This document shows positions 49,157 to 59,284 of a stretch of 64,000 bases of DNA, one piece after another. Under the pieces are notes generated by a model. That model ran no database searches and was not told the DNA's origin. It saw only the letters and a list, made by a program, of their open reading frames with translations. The DNA comes from Theristus sp. LFF4_11 (taxonomy: Eukaryota; Nematoda; Chromadorea; Monhysterida; Xyalidae), in contig JASANC010003263.1 in the NCBI GenBank assembly GCA_030248135.1, positions 1 through 64,000 of the forward strand. Reading direction: 5' to 3'. Numbering within the stretch: the first letter of the stretch is position 1; every line of letters starts with the position of its first letter. The position numbers and the translations under genes are program-made.

Positions 49157-49408
49157 CTAAACCTAAAAGCCAAGCCTAAGCTTAAGCAAAAGCTGTTCCT
49201 AACCTAATCCTAACCTAAGCCAAGCCTTTTTAAGAAGCAAGAATGAAAATAACTGCGTTTTGAACGAGTTTTTGTTGAAGGCGGAGCGTGTGCACGCGCG
49301 CCAGTCGATCATGAGCAATGAGCAATGCGGATGGGATGCGGGGCAAGTGCATATCATAATGAAGCGTTAATTGCGACCCTACCCCCAACCCCCAACTCTG
49401 GAACAACT

Positions 49409-50194
49409 ATAGTCGTCCTGGATAATTTGTAGTATTAGCTGATTGGTTGCCTGAACATCAGGTTCAAAAAAGAATTTTTTTTCTGAATGTTATGATTTCT
49501 GTGCGCTTATTTTGCATAGGCAAACAGTGAGATTTTTAATGGAAAAATCTTGTTCATGATTTGTGAGTTGCAGACAAATCAAAAGCAGCAAATTTCATGG
49601 GAAACAAACTCATTTTTGCTTGAAAAAAAAGAACGATAACTGACGACGACGTTTCCATTCAAAAAAAAATTTGCTGCAGAAACTGTCGCTCTAAATTTAA
49701 AATTGAAGTTAAAACACAAATTATAATAAAAAACAGTTTTCGAAACGAAATGTCAATTTGCCAAAGAAAGAACAACAAAAGTCGTCGCCGTCGCCGTCGT
49801 TGTCTCTGGAAAAAGGAATTAACAGCAAAACACGTCTGCTTTTTACAAAATGCACGTCACACAAATCCTCCAAAGCGTTTTTCTCAAGCAAAAAATTAAA
49901 GCAGCTAATATTTGACAACGAATTCAGGTTTTCAAGTGTCGTTGTCGCCGTCGTTCTTTTTTAAAACGAAATGAAGTTTTTTTTGCCATGAAAAACCGCT
50001 GCTTTTGATGTCTTCTCTCATAAATCACAAAAAAAGAATTTTTCCATCAAAATCTCACTGTCTGTATGCCCACACAAAGCAAACGCATAGAAATACAAAG
50101 CTAGAAAAAAGAAAATGTCCATTCCAATTTTTTTCTTGAACCTGATGTTCAGGCAACCAATCAGCTAATACTACAAATTAACCAAAACGACTAT
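49409..50194. mobile_element. MITE of 786 bp (GCTGATTGG family)
   Basis: The terminal arms are about 62 bp: ATAGTCGTCCTGG to GCTGATTGGTTGCCTGAACA on the left, and the complement up to CGACTAT on the right. The interior is AT-rich and has a GTCGTCGCCGTCGCCGTCGT block with a weaker complement near 49643. No coding capacity. TA dinucleotides at both ends could be the target duplication. Confidence 0.85.
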
Positions 50195-51290
50195 ATTTTG
50201 AAATCTAATTTGAAAAAGAAGCCGATGTTGTATTACACATAAATTGAAAAAAAACGCATTGACGACACCGGTTGAGTGTTGACCGGTACTTGTTAGAAAA
50301 CCGGTGCTTGATAATCAGGCAAAAACCGCAGCAAAACACAAAATTATTTTAATACGCGCCTTAGTGTGTCAGCACTTTATTGCAAATTTGTAGGGTCGGT
50401 TACGGTATTCACGAGACCGTTTTTAAAACCAGAAGAACAGGAAAAAATGTGACAATTAAATTTCAAGTTGATTTTAGTTGATTGTGGATTTTCAGCTCAA
50501 GAACATCGGCCAATTTGGCGATTTTTCACAAATTTTTTAACAAATTGCTTTGTATTTTTTACAATAGTGCAAACTTCAAAAAATTTTAAAATTTTTCGAT
50601 TTTTAGGCGTGGCGGTGGGCAGGTGGTGTTACGTTTTGTTGGAGTGTTTGTGTTTCGTAATTGTTAATTCTAGTTTTAATTCTGAAGAAATTCTTAATGA
50701 AATTTTAAGAAATTAAATTCCAGTTGATCAATTTTTGACTAGTTTATCTGTGTATTATTATGCTCCATGGTTGCGCATGCATCCAGCGTTGTTGTTGTTG
50801 GTTATCGTGATTATTCGTTATTTGATCTGCTTGTTCAATTAGCTATTGCACAAGTTTTTTATCTCAAAAGTGGTTCAACGTTCAAGAGGGGCACCACATC
50901 ACTAATGAGGCCACCCCACTTCTGCACATGATGTTGACCAGGCCGAAATGCAGAGAACCATCTCACAATTTGGTTGATTCAGTTGAAAATTCAAATTCTC
51001 AGAACCTCAGCTCAGTCAGCTCAGTCAGTTCATCATGTTTTGTTCGTGTGGTGGTGAATGCGTGATGTTATTGATTGTTTCATTGTATTTTGTACTAACG
51101 GGTATTACCTATTTCGATGCTTCGGCATTGTGTCACTACCTTGGTACGATAAACGTTACATCGTTACATCGTACATCGATTATCGGGTGAATAAGTGTAA
51201 GTAAACTGAAGGAACAAGAACTCAAATGAAAAGCTATCTTTACCCAGGAAAAAGTTTACCTTTCTGCTCATCTGTGGAAATCTGCAAAAA
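50195..51290. other. Intergenic upstream of LIN54
   Basis: No exon is supported. A small repeat of TCAGCTCAG words is near 51004-51030, and ACATCGTTACATCG words near 51150-51180. Probably the LIN54 promoter and leader. Confidence 0.45.
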
Positions 51291-53838
51291 ATGACGGAAT
51301 CAGACGTTTCAAAAGGCACGGCGGCGGCGGCATCGTTTTCAAAAAGCGATGAAATTAATCCGGATCAGCTGGAGGTTGTTGAGGAAGAAATTGTTGGAAC
51401 GAGTGACAGCGGAGGTGGCGGCGCCGAATATTTCGTGGAGGAGGAGTTTACGATGACAACTGCGGAGTCAAGTGGGCTGCAGCACGGAAACGAATTCTAT
51501 TACGAAGATGTTGGCATGCAACAAGAGTCAATGTCAAAGTCAAACGCTTGGGCAAGCTCAAGCAACACAACCAACGCACCCGTTCCCTCGGCGCCGGTAA
51601 GTGAGTAGGGAAATGAAGGTCAGCTCGTCGCTTTGATGCTGTTGTAAAAGTTGCGACATTGATAGCAGCTCATCGTGTCGGTTGTTGTGTTCCGTTAGCC
51701 AGTGGTTTACAAAATGGATGCCAGTCCCTCCTGTTAATTCTGCGAAAAAAATGTAACATCTTCACTTCAGCAACAGCAACTTTATCAAATTGGCAACGCA
51801 TCAACGTCGCGTGTCACTTCAGTTGCACATGGTTCACCGGTAAAATTGAGCACAGCACAATACAACACAACAGTTCGCTGTCTTTCTGATTTTTTTTGTT
51901 GATGGATGTGTGTGTTATTTTGTTTTTGGAAATATTTTCGTTAATGGATATTTGGATTTCAGCAACAAGTGTTTGGTTTTTGTCAGAAATGCTGTGTGCA
52001 ATAGCAGTTGCATCTTACAGCATAACGGCGCATCGTCCAACAAAGTGCAGTACGTTCGTGTGCTTGCACCACCAAACGGTCAACAGACCTTCAACGCGCG
52101 CTTGTTGCCCATGAAAACTGTGACATATGGCCAGCAACCCATTGGCATGCAACCGTTGTTGCCAAACTCGGCCCAGCGAATGACAACCACAACCTTTCGG
52201 CATATTATTCCCACCGTGGTTTGTGAGGATCACTTAGTTTTATTAACGAAAAAGCGACAATTTATTGAAACAGACGTTAAAAGCACAGCGCTCCGTGTGC
52301 AGAAATCTTTGCAACCAATGCTTTTTTGTATTTCAGAGCAACGTTCCCTCACTGCATCGTTTCACGTGAGTAAACAGACGCAAAGCATTTTCTTGGGTGC
52401 CACTTAACTTTTTCACACGATTCATCGTGCAATTATTTCAGACAAAAGAAGACGCAGCAGACGTTCAATGGTAGGAAACCGTGCAACTGTTCAAAGTCGA
52501 ACTGTTTGAAATTGTGAGTGGAATAATAGAGCGCTATTCACGTCAAATCATCATATCGCTTGCTTTATCACTTGCATCGACATTTAAAAAATGTCAGATA
52601 CTGTGATTGCTTTGCGAACGGCGAATTCTGCAACAACTGCAACTGCAAGGACTGCAGAAATGATCAAATGTTCACTGTGGAACGGACAAAAGCAATTAAG
52701 CAGTGCCTCGAACGCAATCCAAATGCGTTTCAGCCAAAAATCGGTATGTTTTATTCTTGATTTCTGCTGCGAGTGTCATTTTGTCACAGTTTTTCCCATT
52801 TGCACTCAGTTGCATCGAGCAACCGCACAGCAGACGCCGATCGAGCACATTTGAAGGGCTGTCACTGCAAAAAATCCAATTGCCTCAAGAACTACTGCGA
52901 ATGCTATGAGGTTTGTTTGTTTATGCTGATCATACATGAAGCATGACTCAGTGTCAGTCTTGTGTGCCGGTACGAGCAAACAGCGCGTGCAGCGCAGCTG
53001 CAAAGTTTGCATGGTTTTTGCATTGCAGGCCAAAGTGTCGTGCACGGATCGCTGCAAATGCCACAGTTGCAAGAACACCGAGAGCGACCGTCTCGCACGT
53101 CAACAACGCCGCGAACACAAGCTGCTGACACCGATGCAGAGAATACGGGCGACTGCAATCGCTGGCGCAAAACTGAACACTGCTGCGGCTGGCACCAATG
53201 GTCTGTGCTGTCACAGCGTCCGTTGTGATGCTGTGCACGCACACGTACGTACGTGTGATAGCACGCACGCACACACAGGCCTACAGGGTGCCTTTTTGTA
53301 AGGCTTGCTGTTGCAGGTTTGATGAGTCTTGTGCAAGCAGCGGACATGAGTGTCGCTGGAGGCGCAGCAGGCATCAGTGCGAGCAGCATGCTCGAGCGAG
53401 GTGCGGACACGATCACCGCTGACTCAATCTCCTCAACCGAACACTCAGCTGCTGACCACCAAAATGGGTCAGTTCTGTTTCGTGACGTGTGTTTTTGTCG
53501 CACAGACAACAGATCAGTAAAACGTTTGTGTCGTTTGCCTTGCAGACTTCCGTGGTATTACATGACAGACGAGGTGATTGAGGCGACCGCGCTGTGCTTG
53601 GTGGCGCAGGCCGAAGAAATCGAAACACGCCACAACGATACACGTGCGTTTGCTCATGCATATCATTCTCTGAACAGTTTTGTGTTCGCATTTGCTTTGC
53701 CTGCAAGCAACAGTACACACCGAACACGTGCGCAATTCACAATTTTCAGCGATTGACGACGCAACAATGGAAGCGTCAATTTTGAGAGAATTCGGTCGAT
53801 GCCTGCACCAAATCATTGCCAATTCGTCGATGACGTGA
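51291..53838 (+). CDS. LIN54: LIN54, MuvB/DREAM DNA-binding subunit
   Basis: LIN54 is the DNA-binding subunit of the MuvB core, which targets DREAM and B-Myb complexes to CHR promoter elements of cell-cycle genes. Eleven exons fit in phase (475 residues): 51291-51596, 51771-51839, 52021-52215, 52337-52365, 52442-52513, 52598-52743, 52810-52910, 53029-53200, 53317-53467, 53546-53643 and 53750-53838. The N-terminus is acidic. Two cysteine-rich CXC repeats follow: [20 protein letters not shown] with [10 protein letters not shown], then the short linker [17 protein letters not shown], then [20 protein letters not shown] with [10 protein letters not shown]. The DNA-contacting tyrosine is kept in both (LKLYCDC and LKNYCEC). 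The C-terminal helices ([12 protein letters not shown] and [13 protein letters not shown]) match LIN54 and bind LIN52/RBAP48 partners in the complex. Confidence 0.95.
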
Positions 53839-54180
53839 TTCTCATGCTTTTGCTTTGTCTGTTGCTGTATAATATGAAAGATGGTCTCATTTTTCATTCA
53901 TTCATGGTATGGCTATCTTTCGGTTAGTGATTCCGCGTTAGTTTGCTGAGTGTGCGTCGTGTCACTTGTGATATATATTCTCTCGAATCAACCGACGTCA
54001 TAACCGATATTTTTTTTTGCTTTTACGGCTTGGTTCACGTTGAACACCGCTATGCTACTTTTAAAGCCCCATTATGCTTCCTGGTGAAATTGTCGAAATC
54101 TTGCGCAGAATGGGTAGCCAGCATGTAAAAAATGCAACGTATAGGCGTCAACAGAAAACTTGTTGCATAAAATACAATGG
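53839..54180. other. Short spacer between convergent LIN54 and THUMPD3
   Basis: 342 bp between the two stop codons. It must hold both 3' UTRs. No other feature seen. Confidence 0.5.
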
Positions 54181-57100
54181 TCACGCGATCAATGTTGCGT
54201 TTCTCGCAAAGCAGTACGCCAGTGCGGACAGTCCGCCGACGTTCACGGGCGTCACGTGCACGAGTTTCCAGCACCGGTTTGCCTTCAGCGCCAGATTCAT
54301 CGAGCGCCTGTCCTGCGTCAACAACACTGCGCGGCCGCTGTTCGGTCTCGCCAGTCGTGCGAATTCGCGCAGCAGCTTCGGGTACAGCAGCCGGTTGTCG
54401 TGTGTGCAGCCGATGCGTTTGCCGAACGGCATGTCGGTGACGATGCGGTCGACGGTGCCGCTGCGCCATGGCAGTCGTGTCGAGTCTGCCTGCAGCGCGC
54501 TCAGCACCGGTGACCTGCACAAGCGCTCGTTCGCTGCCATGTTCGCTGCACTGTTCTCGATGCCCTGCGGCACAGTGCAACCGTGATGCATTGCAATTGC
54601 ATTGGCTCCTTTGGGATTTGAACTTGCGTCATTGCCTGCGTCTATAAGTCAATGATGCCGGCTGAGTGGCTGAGTGGATAGCACTTGGGACTTCCAACCG
54701 GAAGGTCCGGGTTCGAATCCGCTCGTGACCACTCGGCTGCCCCGGGTTGCGTGGGGCTTAATGGTTCGGCAGCATAAACGTCGGCTTTCTTGATTCACAA
54801 GATTGCTGTTCCGGTGGCGAGGAACTTAGTGACATCGCGCCCATGCATACCAGCGCAGCTTGCCCAACGCCCACTGCTATAGCAGAAAAACTGCTTCCAA
54901 CGTCGCAGCCCATGTGGTGGACAATAAAAAATTGCGACACTGCCTTTCCCCAAGGGCGTTGGGTAAGAATAAAAAGGGGGCAACAAAACAACAACAACAT
55001 AAGTCAATGATCCAGCAGTCTCGTTGCAGCCAGTTGGTGTGTCAGCCAATGTACAGGGTGGGCCAAAAAAAGGTTCCATTTTTAAACTGCTGTCACTAGC
55101 TGGTGTTTCAATATTATGAGCTGAATTTTTAAGCATTGATAAAACATGTGATGCCATTTTCTGACAAAATTTTTATCTAGTTTGGTCAAGTAGATTCAGT
55201 TTTACAGCACAATGTTTAAAATTCTCAAATTTTCAAAAAAACGGATTTTTAACCAAGAATTTCACAACGAATCATTGCTCATAGACATCCAAATCATCAT
55301 CAAGGTTCTCGTCCGGCAGCGGCTGAATTGAATTTTACGCGAAACTGGCGAGTCACTGCAGAAAAACTTTCAGATTGCTCCCACCAGATAGCACACCAGA
55401 CCCGTTGTTCTGCTGTCCACTTAGCCATGACGAAACTGCAGAAAACTGAAACTGAAACACTGTTTTTATTCAAACCGCAGAAAAACTTTTCAAAAAAAAC
55501 AAACTAACAGACAGAGCAACACACAAAACAAAAATTCAACTGAACAATTCTTTCTGTCGCAGTCACATGGCTGCTGACTCGAGTTTCGCTGACATGACAG
55601 AATTTCGCTCGAGCTGCTCAAATGCAATTCAAGTGTGAGACCTTTCCACTCTGAACGCATGATTTGAACTATCAATACCCCGGGTATCCAAAAAGACCCA
55701 TTCAGTTTTAAATTGAATCACGCATCTTGATACTAATTTTTTCTTGCACTCAGTTCAGTCAATTTGTTGATTTTTCGAGCTTTTTAGAAAATCTGCCACA
55801 GTGAGCGCTAGGAATAATTATCGGAAAAAAATTGTCAGTAAAATGGCATCACATGTTTTATCAGTGCTGAAAATTTCAGCTCATAATAATAAAACACCAG
55901 CCAGTCACATCAGTTTGAAAATGGAACCTTTTTTGGCCCACCCTGCATAAGTTTGAGATTTCAAGTTCAAGCCACATGTTTCACAGTTTGACCGTGGTGT
56001 TTGTGATTGCACAAAACAGCTACATTAGTTGCAAGCTTACCTTGTGATGCATTTCAACGCCGACGACGACACATGCGTGCAAGTCGAGTGCCGCCTCGAG
56101 CGGTATGGCGCCTGTGCCGCACAACGGGTCAACAATGACGTCACCGAGCACTGGCCGTGACAAACGCACCAGACCGGCACATATGGTCGCTCGCAGGGTG
56201 GTCGGGCCAAATGCGACCAGGCTACGGCGAAACAAGCTGACACGATTCAGGGGCAGTGACACGGCAACCTGCACAAACGATCGTTGCAAACAAAGCAGCG
56301 CCAACGAAGCTACAGTGCTGCTGACCTTGTCGTCGACAATTCTCAGCAGAATCTCCACGTGGAACTGTTTCATTTTGACGATCCACGCAAAGTGGCGTTG
56401 CACAAAGTCGCCAAAGTGTGCGGCGGCCGACTGCGAGTCAAACGCGTGCCGTTCGCCTGTGCGTGCGCACGTGACACGGAACGAAGGCACCGTCTCGCCT
56501 GCCGCTGTCTCTTTCAGCTTCTGGCTGCTGGTCGCTTCGAACGCACTGTCGTCCATTCGTGCCCAGTCGTCAGTGCAGTTGGCGTTGACAAAACCATTGT
56601 ACTGCTCCATTGACCATTGTATTCCACGTGGCAACTCACCATACATCAGTTGCCACGAGTTTAAAAAGACACGCCAATCAACGGCACGCACAAGACGCGC
56701 AAGCTGCTCAAATGCGTCCGCTTTTGGCACGTTGCACAGCGCACAGGCACCGTGGTAGACCACGTGGTAGACGTTGTCAACAGTGCGAAGCGACACAACC
56801 TGCAGGCTTGTGGTGGGACAGCTTAATGAGTGTGCAGCAGTGGAATGGAAACAAAAACTTGTTTCATGCGGTCAAATTGTAAATCACAGCAATTAGCTGA
56901 TCGATTGCTTTTGAAATTGCTTCACTCACTGATTGATTCTGGCCGGTGTCACGATTTTATTTCCCCGTGTTTTTATTTCCCCGTCCGGGGATTTAACCAT
57001 GGTGCTAAATCCCCGTACGGGGAATGGACCATGGTGTTAATTCCCCGTAGCCGTTTTAAAAACCCCGTATGCAACATTTCCAAATCCAGCTGAATACAGG

Positions 57101-58458
57101 CTGTCACATGCCCACCATACAACGCGAATCCATGTGCGGTGCAAATGGTAACGTATCACAAATATCACTTCAACAACAATGTGAAATAAAGAGAACAAAG
57201 TGGACGCAAAGAGAAAAACACGTATCGTGTGATTTACGTAATGGTTACTGGCCACAGAAGTGAAACACTCACTAACTAGTGTGGCATGTTCACCCAGGTG
57301 CATAATTACGTCACAGTTATCGATACATGAGTCCACAAAATGTCCCAGTCATGGACCGTTTTGCATATGCAGACTGTTTTATTCATGCTGTTCGGTTGGT
57401 TTTTTACCTGTCATTTTGTTTCGTTTGCTTTGCTGGATTCGTTTTCACTCTTACAACTCTTTCAAAGATGTTTTAATTTTACTTTTTGATTTTAAAAGTG
57501 AACTTATATTTTTCTCTGTCAATTTTGTTTCGTTTGCTCTGCTGGATTGTTTTCACTCATTGAACATTTTCAAACGTGTTTTTGTTTTACTTTTTGGTTC
57601 TAAAAGTGCACTTCAATTCAGTAGGCAGGCAAAAGCCGCCGAACGGTTTCACTCTTATTCACGCGTAATTATTGGTTTTCTGTCTTCTTCTTGCACCCCC
57701 AATTTATGATTTCTGTGCTTCAAAAACTGTTGAATTTCATGTATTGTTGCTCGATTTATACAATTTGCGTTGTTGTTGTTTTGTTCTGTGCTATTTATTC
57801 AAAAGTGTTTTATTTTTGTTTGTTTTTTTTTTCCCAAAAACAACACTGCTTTTTGTGTTGTTCGAATTGCACATATGCTCCTCACTTTGCACCTCTTTCT
57901 CACACGTGACAAATTTATTTCCTCAAGTGTGCTCCATTTTCTTATTTCTGCATGTGAATAAAATGCACACTACGATTTGCACTGCACCGCACACGGATTC
58001 GCGTTGTATTGTGGGCATGTGACAGCCTGTATTCAGCTGGATTTGGAAATACTGCATACGGGGTTTTTAAAACGGCTACGGGGAATTAACACCATAGTCC
58101 ATTCCCCGTACGGGGATTTAGCACCATGGTTAAATCCCCAGACGGGGAAATAAAAACACGGGGAAATAAAATCGTGACACCGGCAGCGATGCAGCCAATC
58201 ATCAGGCCATATTCAAGTGGCAGAATGGAAAATGGCAGGCGTTTTTGCAGTTTGACTGCAAGTGACAAAGGAGCTTACGGCACGCACCTTTTTCAACAAC
58301 GTTCCAGCAGCGTCCGCCGGAATTTCAAACAGCACTCGCCCCTGCTCGGTGCGCGAGTTGCTCAATTGATCGCCAATTTTCTCCCTGCATTCCAGTTCGG
58401 CCGTCTTTTCTAGGCCTGTTGGCACGGTGCACTCAATCAGAAAAGTCATTTCGACCAA
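54181..58458 (-). CDS. THUMPD3: THUMPD3, tRNA guanosine N2-methyltransferase
   Basis: In human, THUMPD3 with TRMT112 makes m2G at positions 6 and 7 of tRNAs in the cytoplasm. Three exons fit in phase (437 residues; human about 507): 58458-58288, 56799-56041 and 54564-54181 (TGA). The N-terminal strand TFLIECTVPTGLEKTAELE, RTVDNVYHVVYHG and the THUMP part (VTCARTGERHAFDSQSAAAH) come first. The Rossmann-fold methyltransferase follows: FGPTTLRATICAGLVRL, the cofactor loop DPLCGTGAIPLEAAL, the catalytic motif TDMPFGKRIG, and the end VNVGGLSALAYCFAR. An ATG at 58449 is an alternative start. The internal acidic linker of the human protein is shorter here. Both introns (1,488 and 1,476 nt) are mostly transposon. 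The gene converges on LIN54. Confidence 0.94.
54657..54998 (+). mobile_element. tRNA-derived SINE with 13-bp target duplication
   Basis: The head resembles a tRNA: A box TGGCTGAGTGG (54666) and a perfect B box GGTTCGAATCC (54710). A tRNA-unrelated body follows, with an A/C-rich tail (ACAAAACAACAACAAC). The exact direct repeat ATAAGTCAATGAT flanks it (54644-54656 and 54999-55011), the hallmark of LINE-driven retroposition. It lies in THUMPD3 intron 2, antisense to the gene. Confidence 0.9.
55054..55945. mobile_element. Mariner-like element, internally deleted
   Basis: It starts CAGGGTGGGCCAAAAAAAGG and ends with the complement CCTTTTTTGGCCCACCCTG. Imperfect arms of about 120 bp include ACATGTGATGCCATTTT and its complement. 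TA precedes the left end. Minus-strand coding remnants of a transposase N-terminus lie inside. In THUMPD3 intron 2. Confidence 0.85.
55300..55427 (-). pseudogene. DUF4817-type transposase N-terminal remnant
   Basis: An open piece of about 42 codons starts MAKWTAEQRVWCAIWWEQ and continues to VTRQFRVKF, then reaches a stop. This fits the helix-turn-helix (DUF4817-like) that begins many mariner-type transposases with CAGGGTGG ends. The catalytic domain is missing. Confidence 0.6.
56942..58184. mobile_element. Foldback element with 205-bp inverted termini
   Basis: The left arm (56942-57146) starts GCCGGTGTCACGAT; the right arm (57980-58184) is its near-exact complement and ends ATCGTGACACCGGC. 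The arms contain short inner palindromes around GGGGATTTA and CCATGGT. The interior has no transposase but contains a direct repeat of about 100 bp (57409-57617). It fills most of THUMPD3 intron 1. The high arm identity suggests a young insertion. Confidence 0.9.
57409..57617. repeat. Internal direct repeat of about 105 bp
   Basis: Two adjacent, diverged copies start at about 57409 and 57516: TTTTGTTTCGTTTGCT, CTGGATT, GTTTTCACTC, then TTTTACTTTTTG and TAAAAGTG. They lie between the arms of the foldback element. Confidence 0.7.
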
Positions 58459-59008
58459 AAAACCTATCGCATGTTGGACAAACTTTCTGTTGTTGTTCCA
58501 CTTTTTTAAACAACAAGTAGCTCAGCTGCAATTATCAACAGTTTGCATTCGATTGCTAACGCTTGGCACGATTCTTCGGGTTTGATTTCAACGTTTATCA
58601 CTTGTTTCAATATTTTTAGTCTGAAACGTGTAACAAACTCCACTTGCAATCGTCACGAAAAAAAACTAGCAAAACAGAAAACACAAAAACAACACTAAAC
58701 CGGATGCAGCACTCACAAACGACTGAACCTGAACAACAAGGTCACTATGGAAAGCTTACGATCGAAGCATCGAACATTTGAAAATCAGCAAAGAAAACTG
58801 CAAACAGAAACAGAACACAGCCATGGCAAGAAATCAATGACGCAAAACCTTCGCCAAACTATACTGACATCTCAATCATAACTGACAAAACACGTGAACG
58901 AGAGTGCACTGATGCAATACAAGTTTGAGTGAACAACGGGCGAGAACGACGGCGAACAGATTGCAGACTGCTGGAGCAGTGCGCGTTCACGTGCACGGCA
59001 GATGATCG

Positions 59009-59248
59009 TCAGTCGAGCGTGATCAGCTCGTGCGCGTTGGTGTGGCCGAGTGGCTCGGGCAGTGTCCAGTCGACGGCGGCCTGTTGCTCTGCGAGCATTC
59101 TGTGCTTGGCACATTGCTCGACACGACACAGCGAGACGTGCACTCGCTTCAGATGTCGCTCCTGCCAGTGTGCGATCACTTGCGCGTACTCGTCGAATCG
59201 CATGGCGCACGGGGTGCACGTGTACTTCACACGGCCGCCCTTGGCCGC

Positions 59249-59284
<36 letters not shown>

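Noticed and set aside
54657..54735. Functional tRNA gene
   Set aside because: A and B boxes are present, but the cloverleaf is imperfect and the unit continues into a SINE body with tail and target duplication.
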